A DNA stretch of 64,000 nt from Gammaproteobacteria bacterium (GCA_030428185.1 JAUICE010000004.1:1-64000); one strand, 5' to 3'. Shown: positions 20,954 to 30,217, numbered from the stretch's first letter. A program made the numbers and translations. The notes: generated from the sequence alone by a model not told the origin.

Positions 20954-21109
20954 ATGCTGGTATTTATTTTATTCAATTTTTTGTTCATTAGCGTGATGTT
21001 GCTGCAAAAAAAGACGTTTTATATTAAGAGCTATTTTGCTTTGACCTTATTACTAACTTTGTTGTGGTTCTGCTATCATGCTACAGACCCCTTGAAGTTT
21101 AATTGGTGA
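20954..21109 (+). CDS. 51-residue membrane protein, DUF5993-like, upstream of dsbB
   Basis: A short gene of 51 codons starting MLVFILFNFLF and ending ATDPLKFNW, with AAGAGG about 9 bases before the ATG. It has two hydrophobic segments, and the ending WFCYHATDPLKFNW resembles the small DUF5993 family, whose members I recall next to DsbB-type genes. It ends 7 bases before the dsbB-like start, so the two are probably co-transcribed and may act together in the membrane. The family name is from memory of the pattern and should be treated as probable. Confidence 0.65.
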   Translation: MLVFILFNFLFISVMLLQKKTFYIKSYFALTLLLTLLWFCYHATDPLKFNW

Positions 21110-21116
21110 TTTAAGG

Positions 21117-21665
21117 ATGAATCTCGATAAACGTTATCATGAGCTTAGTAACACCTTAGCCTTGCTTGGTGTGATTGCGATTCTAAGCGTAGCGCTTTTT
21201 TATGAGTTCTACGATACGATATTGCCCTGTCCACTTTGTTACCTACAGCGAGTTGTTTTTATTGCAATTGGTATCACTTTGATGATGAATCTGTTTATTG
21301 GCCCACGGCCTGCGCATTATGGATTAATGATATTCGCGTCTGCTTTAGGCTTGCTTATTGCGCTGCGTCAAATTAGCCTACATATTATGCCAAATGATGT
21401 AGGTTATGGGAGCCCGGTTTTGGGTTTGCATCTATATACTTGGGCGGCCATAGGATTTACATGTTATTTGCTGTTTGCAGCTTTCAGTTTGATGTTTGAT
21501 CATACGTTTGATAAAACCAACTTAATATCGATAAAGTATGCATTTGCTATATTCTTTATTGTTATGATTGTGGTCAATTTGGTTTTGGCTTTCTTGGAGT
21601 GTGGTTTTGTACCATGCCCAGATAATCCAACGAGTTATCGTTTGTTAAGTATGGCGATATTATAG
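21117..21665 (+). CDS. dsbB: Disulfide bond formation protein, DsbB family
   Basis: An inner-membrane protein of 182 residues with about five hydrophobic segments. The redox pair CPLC lies in LPCPLCYLQRVVF, directly before a membrane helix, which is the DsbB hallmark for quinone-linked reoxidation of DsbA. A second cysteine set occurs in LECGFVPCPDNPTSY near the C terminus, a layout seen in shorter DsbB variants rather than in E. coli DsbB. It follows a 51-residue DUF5993-like gene by 7 bases. Several nearby exported proteins are Cys-rich, so a local need for disulfide formation is plausible, but not shown. Confidence 0.82.
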   Translation: MNLDKRYHELSNTLALLGVIAILSVALFYEFYDTILPCPLCYLQRVVFIAIGITLMMNLFIGPRPAHYGLMIFASALGLLIALRQISLHIMPNDVGYGSPVLGLHLYTWAAIGFTCYLLFAAFSLMFDHTFDKTNLISIKYAFAIFFIVMIVVNLVLAFLECGFVPCPDNPTSYRLLSMAIL

Positions 21666-21714
21666 ATTTAGAGCTCGAAACAAAATCGTTGCTACTAGCA
21701 CGAAAGAGGGGTTT

Positions 21715-22047
21715 ATGAAAAAAGTTTTGATTTTTGTGCTTAGCACTTTCTTGTTATCAACAGCCTTAGCGGATATGTGCCCAAGTGATCCGAGTGCTGA
21801 ACTACCCGCAGGCTGGCATTGCAGTGGTCATAATTGTCAGGAAGGGACCTTCATTGAAGCTTCTTTTTCTGGGTATGAAAAATTCGGAGCTGTTACCTGT
21901 TTTTATGATAATAAAGGGGTGAAATTTAGCGTGCATGCTTGGGTGAGTGGAGGAACTGTCGGTGAGTATTGGCATCCTAATACACAGGGCAAGCGTTGTA
22001 GTGAAAGTATTGAGGCATGTGAGTTTGGTCAGGTTCAGACTGAATGA
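21715..22047 (+). CDS. Small Cys-containing exported protein, unknown function
   Basis: A 110-residue protein with a clear signal peptide (MKKVLIFVLSTFLLSTALA). The mature part has several cysteines (MCPSD, WHCSGHNCQEG, VTCFYD, KRCSESIEACEFG) and aromatic residues, suggesting a small disulfide-bonded beta-rich domain. It resembles in style the small secreted proteins of Legionella and Coxiella, but no family is assigned. GAAAGAGGGG lies upstream of the ATG. Its stop overlaps the next start (ATGA), so it is translationally coupled to the alpha/beta hydrolase. Confidence 0.65.
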   Translation: MKKVLIFVLSTFLLSTALADMCPSDPSAELPAGWHCSGHNCQEGTFIEASFSGYEKFGAVTCFYDNKGVKFSVHAWVSGGTVGEYWHPNTQGKRCSESIEACEFGQVQTE

Positions 22048-22838
22048 AAGTGGCTGTAGCCATTATCCATGGTATGGGGCGAGACGCTCGGGGTTTTTCG
22101 TTTGATTTACAGCGAGGGATTGCAAAGTCATTTAAAAAATTAGCTATCAGTCACCATTGGAATGATTTAATTTTTCAAGAAATTCTTTGGGCAGATATTT
22201 TAACGCCCGCGCAAGAAACGCTTTTTCATCGTATAAATAAGGCTCATAATTTACGTTTTAAAGGATTGAGACGTTTTTTTATTGAGTATCTAGGAGATGT
22301 TATTGCCTATTCAAATAATGTTTCAGCTTTTTCAACAGATGCATTTAGAACTAAAATTCTTGGGCGGTTTGATCAGCTTTTAAATATGTTTCATAAGAGA
22401 GATGATTTCTCCGTTGATACGCCACTTATTGTCATTGGACACTCATTAGGTAGCGTAATTTTATTTGACTACTTATGTAGCTACCATAAAGCCCCTTTGG
22501 ATAAGCACTCTTTACAGATGAAGTTAAGCGCCATTGTGACGTTAGAAAGCCCACTTGCATTATGGTCTTTGCAGACACAACACTTTGAAATTCCAACAGA
22601 TATAGAGACGTTATTGACGACGCCCTATTGGCTAAATATCTATGATAAAGATGATGTTATCGCTTATCCAATAAGAACGGTTAATCGTTGGTGGGAAAAG
22701 ATAGTTAATGAAGACTTAGCTATAAATGTAGGCGGGCTATTATCTTTTTGGAACCCTTTGTCACACAATGGTTATTGGAAAAATAAGACTGTTCATCATG
22801 AGATAGCTAAAGTGATAGCAAGGATTTTGGTAAAATAG
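22044..22838 (+). CDS. Alpha/beta hydrolase, lipase-like
   Basis: A 264-residue hydrolase with the oxyanion segment VAIIHGMGRDARG near the N terminus, the nucleophile elbow IVIGHSLGSVI (Ser), a probable acid in YDKDDVIAYP and a probable catalytic His in SHNGYW. This order is that of cytosolic alpha/beta hydrolases of the lipase type. No signal peptide is seen. It overlaps the small exported gene upstream by 4 bases, so the pair forms an operon. The substrate is not deducible. Confidence 0.75.
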   Translation: MKVAVAIIHGMGRDARGFSFDLQRGIAKSFKKLAISHHWNDLIFQEILWADILTPAQETLFHRINKAHNLRFKGLRRFFIEYLGDVIAYSNNVSAFSTDAFRTKILGRFDQLLNMFHKRDDFSVDTPLIVIGHSLGSVILFDYLCSYHKAPLDKHSLQMKLSAIVTLESPLALWSLQTQHFEIPTDIETLLTTPYWLNIYDKDDVIAYPIRTVNRWWEKIVNEDLAINVGGLLSFWNPLSHNGYWKNKTVHHEIAKVIARILVK

Positions 22839-22891
22839 CTATCTGGGTGTATCATACGTGCTCATAAAAAATACTATATTATCTTCCCATC

Positions 22892-23542
22892 ATGACTATT
22901 AGAAGTTTTGTTTTACGCCAAGGGCGAATGACACCCGGCCAGCAGCGTGCTTTCATAGATCAGTGGCCTCAATTCGGTGTTAGTTTAGAACCCGACGTTC
23001 GTCTCGATTTAAATAATATTTTTGTAAAAAAACAGAAAGTGATACTTGAGATAGGCTTTGGGATGGGCGATACGCTTGTAGAAATGGCTAGTCATCATCC
23101 AGAGTTGAATTTTTTAGGTATCGAAGTGCATAAGCCAGGTGTTGGCCATTTGTTACGTCTTGCAAAAGAGCAAGAGCTCACTAATCTAAAAGTTATTCGT
23201 GATGATGCGTTTGCTTTAATACGTGACCACTTAATCGATAACAGTCTCTTTGGAGTTCATATTTATTTTCCAGATCCGTGGCATAAAAAAAAGCATCATA
23301 AAAGACGCTTAATACAAGACAAGCTTTTAGACATATTGCATAAGCGATTACAGACCGATGGTTATATTCATATTGCGACAGACTGGGATGATTATGCTGA
23401 TCATATAAAAGAGGTGTTTTCCAATCGCCAAGATTTTATAATAACAGACAAAAAAATGAAAAGACCAGAAACAAAATTTGAGCGTCGTGGTTTGAAATTA
23501 GGTCACAAGATCACTGAATTTGTTTTTGCGCTTAAAAAATAA
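22892..23542 (+). CDS. trmB: tRNA (guanine-N7)-methyltransferase
   Basis: TrmB methylates G46 in the variable loop of tRNAs using S-adenosylmethionine. The 216-residue product has the SAM-binding LEIGFGMGDTLVEMA, the family motif IYFPDPWHKKKHHKRRL, a later HIATDWDDYADH, and the C-terminal RRGLKLGHKITEFVF. Length and motif order are those of bacterial TrmB. It is convergent with dapB, with only 2 bases between stops. Confidence 0.95.
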   Translation: MTIRSFVLRQGRMTPGQQRAFIDQWPQFGVSLEPDVRLDLNNIFVKKQKVILEIGFGMGDTLVEMASHHPELNFLGIEVHKPGVGHLLRLAKEQELTNLKVIRDDAFALIRDHLIDNSLFGVHIYFPDPWHKKKHHKRRLIQDKLLDILHKRLQTDGYIHIATDWDDYADHIKEVFSNRQDFIITDKKMKRPETKFERRGLKLGHKITEFVFALKK

Positions 23543-23544
23543 TT

Positions 23545-24264
23545 TTATAAAAAGTGCTCAAGCCCATAAACAAGATGATTGAGCTCTTGGATTTTTTCAA
23601 GAGCAAGTAATACGCCAGGCATAAAAGAGGCCCTAGATATACTTTGATGAGATATGGTTAAGTTTTCATCCTGGGCACCAAAAATAACTTGTTGACTAGC
23701 AATGAATCCAGGTAGCCTTACTGCATGAACGGGCACCCCAGACACTTCTTCACCTCTGCTAAGCTCTTTTGTATCGATTTCTGGTCTAGTTTTTCTATTG
23801 CTAGCGATAATCTTTGCTGTTTTTATGGCAGTACCTGATGGCGAGTCAATTTTTTGAGCGTGATGTGTTTCAATGATCTCAGCATCAGGCAAATATTTTG
23901 CAACCATCGCAGCACTTTTCATCATTAATAGTGCTCCAATAGAAAAATTGGGTGCAATGATGACACCTAGTTTTTGTAATTCACATTGCTTAGTTAACTC
24001 GTTAATTTGCTGCTCTGTTATGCCCGAGCTTCCAATGATTGCTTTGGTTTGCTCGGCAATAATTGTTTTAGCATTTTGATAAGCACTGAGCGCGTTGGTA
24101 AAATCAATAACAACATCTGGCTGATGCTCTTTAATGGCACGAGATAAATCATCAGAGCGCCCCAAAGCTTGTAGGAGCTTAAAGTTTTCGTTGTCTTTAA
24201 TGGTTTGACAGGTGATGGTACCCATCTTACCAAAAGCACCGTTAACAATAATTGTTTGCTGCAT
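23545..24264 (-). CDS. dapB: 4-hydroxy-tetrahydrodipicolinate reductase
   Basis: DapB reduces the dihydrodipicolinate precursor on the way to diaminopimelate and lysine, using NAD(P)H. The product has the dinucleotide loop VNGAFGKMG at its N terminus, VVIDFTNALSAY, the GSSGITEQQ segment, APNFSIGALLMM, and the substrate motif ETHHAQKIDSPSGTA. At 239 residues it is shorter than the 273-residue E. coli enzyme but in the range of compact DapBs. It lies 27 bases downstream of the small YqaE-like gene on the same strand. Confidence 0.95.
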   Translation of the reverse strand: MQQTIIVNGAFGKMGTITCQTIKDNENFKLLQALGRSDDLSRAIKEHQPDVVIDFTNALSAYQNAKTIIAEQTKAIIGSSGITEQQINELTKQCELQKLGVIIAPNFSIGALLMMKSAAMVAKYLPDAEIIETHHAQKIDSPSGTAIKTAKIIASNRKTRPEIDTKELSRGEEVSGVPVHAVRLPGFIASQQVIFGAQDENLTISHQSISRASFMPGVLLALEKIQELNHLVYGLEHFL

Positions 24265-24291
24265 CTTAAGAACTCGTTTGGTATAAGTTAA

Positions 24292-24495
24292 CTATTTTGT
24301 TAAAGGCTCTTTTTGTTGCTCTTTGTGAGCCCGTAAACTTTTAAACGCTAAAAAAATAGCAATGGGAAAACCAATGAGAGATGCTTGTAGTACGATGGCC
24401 ATGACAGCCTCCGATGGTTTTTTTTGTATAAATAAAACAACAAAAGGCATAAAAATTGCTAGAAAATACAGAATTAGTTTCTTAATAAATTTCAT
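24292..24495 (-). CDS. Small membrane protein, YqaE/Pmp3-like
   Basis: A 67-residue protein with two hydrophobic segments around a short polar turn: ILYFLAIFMPFVVLFI and VLQASLIGFPIAIFLAF, then a basic Lys/Gln-rich tail. Size and the FLPP-like FMPF segment resemble the YqaE/Pmp3 family of stress-linked membrane proteolipids, though the match is imperfect. It is the first gene of a probable pair with dapB. Confidence 0.5.
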   Translation of the reverse strand: MKFIKKLILYFLAIFMPFVVLFIQKKPSEAVMAIVLQASLIGFPIAIFLAFKSLRAHKEQQKEPLTK

Positions 24496-24707
24496 AGTGT
24501 CTAAAAACTTTTTTCATATCGTAGTATAAATCCTACACGATATTTTTTCCTCGACAAGCTAAAAATTACATTGGCTTGCATTGTCTTGACAAAGCGTCTA
24601 TTGTAGATCCCTTCTTGGCGGTTTTAAGCAAGTAACTTAAGCTTTTTTTAAGCTGAAAAGCCAAGTTTGAGACGGAGTAAAGATTTGTCGATTTAAGGAT
24701 TGATGTT

Positions 24708-25271
24708 ATGTTCAAAGAGATTCACCCTCGTACGCAGCAAATAAATAGTGATCAGCAAGCAAAAGCAAGAAAAGCCTGTTTAGATACGTTAAAATGGTTA
24801 GCCGAAGAATTTCCTAATACCTTTAATACCGAATTAAAGGTTCGTCCACTGAAAATAGGTATAGTCAATGATTTGATTGCCTATATTGATAAGCATCACA
24901 TAAAAACAATATCTCGCTCTAAGCTAAGAAAAGCCTTAGTTGTTTTTACTCGACGCATGGAATATTTAGTTTGTTTAAAACATCAAGAGTTTCGCGTCGA
25001 CTTAGAAGGAAATGAAGTTGCTCAAGTGACGAAGGAAGAAGCCTCTCAAGCACAAGAAAAAATTCGCTCGCATGTTGAAAAAAACATTCGAGGCAAACAG
25101 CAAGTGAAAAGACACTGTGCTATCTCATCAAGTCATGAATTTCCAGTTATCAAAGAGTTTAAGTCAACTACAGAAGTTTTGGTTAGGAAAAAAGTCGCTA
25201 AGCGCTATGACCCTGAAGCAGTTGCTAGGCTCAAAGAAAAGTTACGCCTAGCTAAAACAGCAAGCTTATAG
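24708..25271 (+). CDS. proQ: ProQ/FinO-family RNA-binding protein
   Basis: A 187-residue protein with a FinO-like fold at residues about 20-120: ACLDTLKWLAEEFPNTF, then RPLKIGIVNDLIAYI, then SRSKLRKALVVFTRRMEYL and GNEVAQVTKEEASQAQEKI. RPLKIGI is the signature of ProQ/FinO RNA chaperones, which bind structured small RNAs and mRNA 3' ends. The C-terminal 65 residues are basic and probably flexible, ending in DPEAVARLKEKLRLAK. It is not paired with prc as in E. coli. Global RNA chaperone function is inferred from the domain. Confidence 0.85.
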   Translation: MFKEIHPRTQQINSDQQAKARKACLDTLKWLAEEFPNTFNTELKVRPLKIGIVNDLIAYIDKHHIKTISRSKLRKALVVFTRRMEYLVCLKHQEFRVDLEGNEVAQVTKEEASQAQEKIRSHVEKNIRGKQQVKRHCAISSSHEFPVIKEFKSTTEVLVRKKVAKRYDPEAVARLKEKLRLAKTASL

Positions 25272-25304
25272 ATATTGTTTATACTGCTGTTTGTATAACA
25301 CTCA

Positions 25305-25331
25305 AAATTCCGTGCGTTATGCACGGAATTT
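25305..25331. terminator. Bidirectional terminator between proQ and pgk
   Basis: AAATTCCGTGC and GCACGGAATTT form a perfect 11-pair stem with a 5-base loop in the 65-base gap between the convergent proQ and pgk genes. The outer A/T pairs provide T runs in both directions. Confidence 0.85.
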
Positions 25332-25336
25332 AGTGC

Positions 25337-26509
25337 CTAGGGTTTATGACAATGCTTTTCTAATGCTTTGATCACTGGCAGTTTCTTCCCTTCAATATAA
25401 GATAGAAATGCACCGCCGCCCGTGGACACATATGAAATATCATCGACAATATTGTATTTGTCAATTGCTGCCAATGTATCTCCGCCGCCAGCAATGGAGT
25501 ATGCCTCTGAATCTGCGATTGCTAAAGCAATAGTACGGGTGCCAAATGCAAAGGGGGCGCACTCAAAAACGCCTACGGGTCCGTTCCAGATAACTGTTCC
25601 AGCTTCGCTAATGAGCTCAGCAAAGTGTGATGCTGTATGGGGACCTATATCGAGTATTTTATCGTCACTTGCGATTTCATTAAGACTCTTTGAGTAAGCC
25701 GCTGCACCATCGCTTATCGTTTTACCAACGGTTACATCAGTTGCAAGTGGAATTTTATCAGGAGCTTTTTCTAAAAGTTTTGCGGCAAAGTCTACAAGCT
25801 TTTGTTCATATAAGGAGTCACCGATATCAACGCCACTTGCTTTAAGGAACGTGTTGGCGATACCGCCACCTAAAATGAGTGTATCAACTTGCTCAATTAA
25901 ACTTTCTAATAAGCTTAATTTACTTGATATTTTTGCACCGCCAACAATTGCCACGATTGGCGGTTTAGGATCTTTAAGCGCTTTGCTCAGACCCGCTAAT
26001 TCAGAGAGCAAAAGCTTCCCGGCACAAGCAATCGGCGCAAACTCACATATACCTACAGTTGATGCATGAGCTCTATGTGCGGTGCCAAATGCGTCCATGA
26101 CGAATACATCACAGAGTGAAGCAAGTTTTTTAGAAAGTTTAGGATCATTTTCTTTTTCGCCTTCAAGAAACCTTACATTCTCACATAAAACAACTTCTCC
26201 AGGCTCAATTTCCAAGCCGTCTTGATAATTTGTCTCAAAACGAACCGGACGCTTCAAAGCTTTTTCAAGCCATTCTTGAACAGGTTTTAAAGATAGATTC
26301 TTATCGAACTCCCCCTCTACTGGGCGCCCCAAATGCGACAAGATGATGACAGCAGCATTTTTTTCTATCAAATCTATCAGCGAGGGCAGACTGGCTTTGA
26401 GCCTTTTGTCACTGGTAATGATGCCATCGCGTATTGGGACGTTTAAGTCTTGTCGAATGAGGACTTTCTTACCGGCCACTTCTACATCGTCTATGGCTAA
26501 AACGGTCAT
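25337..26509 (-). CDS. pgk: Phosphoglycerate kinase
   Basis: Pgk transfers phosphate between 1,3-bisphosphoglycerate and ADP in glycolysis. The 390-residue product has [20 protein letters not shown], a lone [16 protein letters not shown], the hinge and nucleotide segments [13 protein letters not shown] and WNGPVGVFE, and the C-terminal [12 protein letters not shown] followed by [15 protein letters not shown]. All catalytic segments are present. It stands alone here, not with gapA or fba. Confidence 0.98.
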   Translation of the reverse strand: MTVLAIDDVEVAGKKVLIRQDLNVPIRDGIITSDKRLKASLPSLIDLIEKNAAVIILSHLGRPVEGEFDKNLSLKPVQEWLEKALKRPVRFETNYQDGLEIEPGEVVLCENVRFLEGEKENDPKLSKKLASLCDVFVMDAFGTAHRAHASTVGICEFAPIACAGKLLLSELAGLSKALKDPKPPIVAIVGGAKISSKLSLLESLIEQVDTLILGGGIANTFLKASGVDIGDSLYEQKLVDFAAKLLEKAPDKIPLATDVTVGKTISDGAAAYSKSLNEIASDDKILDIGPHTASHFAELISEAGTVIWNGPVGVFECAPFAFGTRTIALAIADSEAYSIAGGGDTLAAIDKYNIVDDISYVSTGGGAFLSYIEGKKLPVIKALEKHCHKP

Positions 26510-26683
26510 GATGCACCTTTCATTTTTCTAAAAATCAATTAATTATGGCGATGCTATCACGAGCGTCACCACTGCTCAATCGCATCCAGCTGACTTTACC
26601 CATAAAATATTCAAGAGATGACAAGAATGTTTAAATTCGTTACTATTTGTATCTTTACTATAGATGCAAATAGATTATTTTTG

Positions 26684-27706
26684 ATGATGCGACGGTTACT
26701 TTTGCTTAGCTCGGTATTGTGGTTTCTTTTTTGTTTTGGCGCACAGGCAAAATCTGTGGCTATTGATGTACCGTTAACGGCTTTAAATTCGGAAAATTTT
26801 GATGAAGACGATGCGTTAGCAATTAGTTTTCAGAAGCTTATAGAGAGGTTTCAAGCAAATAAGCAAAAGCTTGGCTTTGTTGGCCTGAAAACCATTAAGC
26901 GCTATATTTTGCAGTATCGTTATCAAAAGAGTCATGGTAATGCGGTGTTTCGTGTTATTTATGATGAAGAGGCTGTAAAAAAATGGTTATTAGCTAAGAA
27001 AGCCTTAGCTGTGACTAAGGCACCACAGTTTTTGATATGGCTTGCAATGATGTCAAAAACCAGTGATGCACTTGTTGGGCAAGAAAATGATATTTTTAAT
27101 AGTACACAGTTAAATATATTTGCCAAACATCATGTTTTTTTTCCTCTACTTGATATAGAAGATAGACAAGCGTTAAGTTTTGAGGACGTATGGCTTAAAA
27201 GGCAGGATGAGATTGTCAAAGCAAGTGCACGCTATAAGCATGATGGAATCATTGTGCTTAAGATGATACCTTCTGCTAATGATACTTGGGACTCCACGTG
27301 GGCAGTGTTAACTGCAAGTGGCTGGATTTCCTTTGACATTTTGCATAAAGAGCAGGATGACTTAATAAAGAAAGGGTTAGAGACGGCTTTAAATAAAATT
27401 CGCGCTTGGAAAAAGGCTTATGAGTCAACGCAGTTGAATACCATTTATCTGAAAATATCTGGGCTGCAAAAATATAGTGATTCACAAGCGCTTTTGGCTA
27501 AATTAAAACAGTTGCCGCATGTGGCCGATGTTATCTACGATGACGTGACAGGACAAAGCGTATTATATAAAATTCAAGCAAGCATTAAGCCTGGCGAGTT
27601 AGCTATACTGCTGGAGCACGATACCAAGCTAACGCCATTAAAAACAACGCGAGATGATTTACTGAGTTACCAAATAGAGCATGATGAGACTAAGATACTT
27701 ACCTAA
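26684..27706 (+). CDS. DUF2066-family exported protein
   Basis: A protein of about 340 residues whose N terminus (MMRRLLLLSSVLWFLFCFGAQA) is a signal peptide. The frame is open to an ATG at 26618, but the signal peptide argues for 26684 or the next ATG. The mature part contains IKRYILQYRYQKSHGNAVFRVIYDE and later RYKHDGIIVLKM, which fit DUF2066, a periplasmic family of unknown role. In many gammaproteobacteria a DUF2066 gene precedes a CDP-alcohol phosphatidyltransferase and hda, exactly as here, with overlapping ends. The conserved order suggests co-expression; its biochemical role is unknown. Confidence 0.8.
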   Translation: MMRRLLLLSSVLWFLFCFGAQAKSVAIDVPLTALNSENFDEDDALAISFQKLIERFQANKQKLGFVGLKTIKRYILQYRYQKSHGNAVFRVIYDEEAVKKWLLAKKALAVTKAPQFLIWLAMMSKTSDALVGQENDIFNSTQLNIFAKHHVFFPLLDIEDRQALSFEDVWLKRQDEIVKASARYKHDGIIVLKMIPSANDTWDSTWAVLTASGWISFDILHKEQDDLIKKGLETALNKIRAWKKAYESTQLNTIYLKISGLQKYSDSQALLAKLKQLPHVADVIYDDVTGQSVLYKIQASIKPGELAILLEHDTKLTPLKTTRDDLLSYQIEHDETKILT

Positions 27707-28250
27707 CATAATGTCATTGATACGTTTACTTCTGATTGTGCCTTTTGTCATGGCATTACAGAATCAAGCTTACGTGACTGCCTTTTATATTTTTGTTGCA
27801 GCAGGTGCAACCGATGGCTTAGATGGTTGGCTAGCACGGCGCTTTAGCTGGCAAAGTCATTTGGGCGGCCTCTTAGATCCACTTGCCGATAAACTAATGG
27901 TTGCAGCAAGTTATATTAGCCTAGGCTTGATGGGCAAGCTGCCTTGGTGGCTGGTTGTGATAGTATTGACGCGTGACATTGTGATTGTTGCAGCCATTGC
28001 TATTTGGGAATATACAGTTGGACCAGTAGAGATTAACCCAACTTTTTTAAGTAAAACGAATACAGTTTTGCAAGGCCTCATCGTTTTTGTTGTGCTGTTT
28101 GAATTGGCTTACTTCCCTTTTTCGCACGTGCTTTATCACAGCCTGCTCTTAGTTATCACCATTACGACGCTCGCAAGTTTTTTCCATTATTTGTGGATAG
28201 GTATAGGGCATATCATTTCACGATTTTCTTCGAATAAGTCATGCAATTAG
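27681..28250 (+). CDS. CDP-alcohol phosphatidyltransferase family protein
   Basis: An integral membrane enzyme of 189 residues that swaps CMP of a CDP-lipid for an alcohol. The family signature DG-x2-AR-x8-G-x3-D-x3-D is present: it begins at DGWLARR, continues through LGGLLDP and ends at LADK. Four to five further hydrophobic helices follow. It may make phosphatidylglycerophosphate (PgsA-like) or a related lipid; several paralogues usually exist and the substrate cannot be set. It overlaps the DUF2066 gene by 26 bases and hda by 10, so the three form an operon. Confidence 0.85.
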   Translation: MMRLRYLPNIMSLIRLLLIVPFVMALQNQAYVTAFYIFVAAGATDGLDGWLARRFSWQSHLGGLLDPLADKLMVAASYISLGLMGKLPWWLVVIVLTRDIVIVAAIAIWEYTVGPVEINPTFLSKTNTVLQGLIVFVVLFELAYFPFSHVLYHSLLLVITITTLASFFHYLWIGIGHIISRFSSNKSCN

Positions 28251-28930
28251 CTTTAGATATTTCGTTAAATCCTGATGTGAGCTTTGATAACTTTTGCTGG
28301 CAAGGTAATGAGTTTTTAAAAGCATCATTATTTGATGCCAAAGAGATTGGTGAGCAATTTATTTATCTTTGGGGCGCAAAAGGTAGTGGAAAATCACACA
28401 TCTTACAGGCTTATACGGCAATGTTTGAGTCTCCAGGATGTTATTTGCCACTTAGTGATATTAAAACCTATGGCACTGAAGCATTAGAGGGATTATCTGA
28501 ACTTGATTTAGTGTGCTTGGATGATATTGATGAGATTGCAGGTAATAGAGCCTTTGAAGAGCAGTTATTTCATTTGTATAACCAGGTACGAGATAGTGGC
28601 AAGATGCTCTTGATTAGTGGTGAACATGCACCGCTTCATTCCCCCATTCAATTGCCTGATTTACGCTCTCGTCTTGCTTGGGGCTTAGTCTATCAAATCA
28701 AGTCGTTATCAGAAGAGGCTACTTTAGAATTATTACAAATGCGAGCGAAAGAAAAAGGCCTTCGCTTAGCACCACAAGTTGCACAATATTTATTGACGCA
28801 TACGCATCGGGATTTAAGTGCACTCATGCAAGTATTAGAGCGCTTAGATAAAGCATCACTTTTGCAAAAACGAAAAATAACCATTCCGTTGGTTAAAGAA
28901 GTTTTGACTAAAAGTGCTATGGTCTTTTAA
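28241..28930 (+). CDS. hda: DnaA regulatory inactivator Hda
   Basis: Hda is a DnaA-related AAA+ protein that, with the beta clamp, stimulates hydrolysis of DnaA-bound ATP and so prevents re-initiation. The 229-residue product starts MQLALDISLNPDVSFDNF, where QLALDI resembles the clamp-binding motif at the Hda N terminus, and has Walker A LWGAKGSGKSH, Walker B LVCLDDID, and the sensor region LPDLRSRLAWGLVYQI. It lacks the DNA-binding domain IV of DnaA, as expected. It ends the DUF2066 operon and is convergent with the next gene (4-base overlap). Confidence 0.92.
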   Translation: MQLALDISLNPDVSFDNFCWQGNEFLKASLFDAKEIGEQFIYLWGAKGSGKSHILQAYTAMFESPGCYLPLSDIKTYGTEALEGLSELDLVCLDDIDEIAGNRAFEEQLFHLYNQVRDSGKMLLISGEHAPLHSPIQLPDLRSRLAWGLVYQIKSLSEEATLELLQMRAKEKGLRLAPQVAQYLLTHTHRDLSALMQVLERLDKASLLQKRKITIPLVKEVLTKSAMVF

Positions 28931-30009
28931 TTTGGACCAAATGATGTTTCGTGGGTGTCACCTTCATCTGGCTCGCTTGATGTTTCTGTGCGTATACCCT
29001 CTTTAGCCTGCTCTAACCTTTGTTGAAAAGATTTTTGTTTTTCTGAACTAAAGTCTGTAGGCCTGTTTTTTGCGAGTCTAGGAAGATATTTTGCGACAAA
29101 TAATCTAAGGCGTTGAAACCGAGACATTTCTTTAGATGAAGGTTTATTATTGCTTAGTGTATCCATGCATTTCTGGATGTTATTTTTTAAGGCGTTCTCA
29201 GGAGTCATCTTTCCACCTTTAACCTTCACGAAGGTTTTCGATTTAAAATAGTTGTTGATCGCTTTATTCATATCTTCTAGAGCTTGCCTGCGATTATTAT
29301 AGCGAATTCTTTGCGCGGCTCTTTTGGGAGGCGGTGTATCTGTTAGATGCTTATGATAAGCATTGATGATGCCCTGTAATATTATTAAATCGCTATAGCT
29401 TTCCTCAAATGTGCGAATGGGATTTATTATCTCTAAAAATCCTTTAGAGAGGTTATGGGTATTAATCTCTTGATTAAAACGTTCAACTTTCTCTTTTGCG
29501 CTAGTTGTGTCATTTGGATCTAGCGGATTTAAAATAACAAGAAGCGCTTCGATTTCATTTTGTTCTTCTGTTAGGGATTCTTTTTCTAAAGCGGTAACAT
29601 CATCATTCTTGAGTCTATCGTGTATTTCTAATAAACGTTTTTCACAAGCATTGTTTAGCTTAATTTCCTGTAAATGCTCAAGCGCTTTGAGATTGTCGCC
29701 TCCTTGGTGAAGCGCCTCGATTGCTATAAAAAGGTTTGTAAGAGCATATGCCTCTTCGCCCGTAGTAGGTGCTTGCTCTGCTGCGTTGTTTAACCAAGCG
29801 TGATATCTTTGAAACTTAGTTGGACATCCTAAAGCAACATCTTCGATAGAGAGCTCATCAGCAAGCATAGAAATAGTTTTAGGCAATACCTGGTCTGCCC
29901 CAGAACTCTCAAGAGTTAAATCATTATTTGCCTTTGTAAATAAAGCCAAAGCGAACGCACCGACCTCTTCAAAAGACGTTTCACTATTTAGCTCACTAAG
30001 TTTTTCCAT
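28927..30009 (-). CDS. Helical protein with acidic tail, candidate effector
   Basis: A cytosolic-type protein of about 360 residues from the ATG of MEKLSELN; an in-frame ATG 51 bases upstream adds an unlikely tail, and GGGC lies 8 bases before the chosen start. It is rich in Glu, Asn and Lys and predicted mostly helical, with no enzyme motif seen. A basic stretch near residues 220-330 (PPPKRAAQRIRYNNRR, RFQRLRLFVAKYLPRLAKN) precedes an acidic, Ser/Thr/Glu-rich end (ETSSEPDEGDTHETSF). That tail resembles type IVB substrates, but this is only compositional. It is divergent from the 787-residue protein gene. Confidence 0.6.
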   Translation of the reverse strand: MEKLSELNSETSFEEVGAFALALFTKANNDLTLESSGADQVLPKTISMLADELSIEDVALGCPTKFQRYHAWLNNAAEQAPTTGEEAYALTNLFIAIEALHQGGDNLKALEHLQEIKLNNACEKRLLEIHDRLKNDDVTALEKESLTEEQNEIEALLVILNPLDPNDTTSAKEKVERFNQEINTHNLSKGFLEIINPIRTFEESYSDLIILQGIINAYHKHLTDTPPPKRAAQRIRYNNRRQALEDMNKAINNYFKSKTFVKVKGGKMTPENALKNNIQKCMDTLSNNKPSSKEMSRFQRLRLFVAKYLPRLAKNRPTDFSSEKQKSFQQRLEQAKEGIRTETSSEPDEGDTHETSFGPN

Positions 30010-30176
30010 ACAAATTGCCCATAAATAATACATATAGTAATTATAGACTATAGTAACCAAGACGCTTTATTTAAAATTATATATAAAACATATAGTTAAG
30101 ACTATTTGGGGAGATGAACCTCGCCTGAGCAAGACTATTTTTGATGATTATTTAAACCAATAGTCCAAAATAACTC

Positions 30177-30182
30177 TATAAT
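30177..30182 (+). promoter_or_regulatory. -10 box upstream of the 787-residue protein gene
   Basis: A consensus TATAAT lies 35 bases before the start codon. No good -35 hexamer is placed at 16-18 bases upstream, so an activator may be needed. The AT-rich gap 30010-30217 also holds the promoter of the divergent leftward gene. Confidence 0.4.
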
Positions 30183-30217
30183 GAAGAGTAATACTTACTA
30201 CTTTATGGTACATATAA

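Noticed and set aside
24595-24620. TTGACA followed by TATTGT upstream of proQ as a promoter.
   Set aside because: The spacing between the two hexamers is only 7 bases, far from the 16-18 needed.
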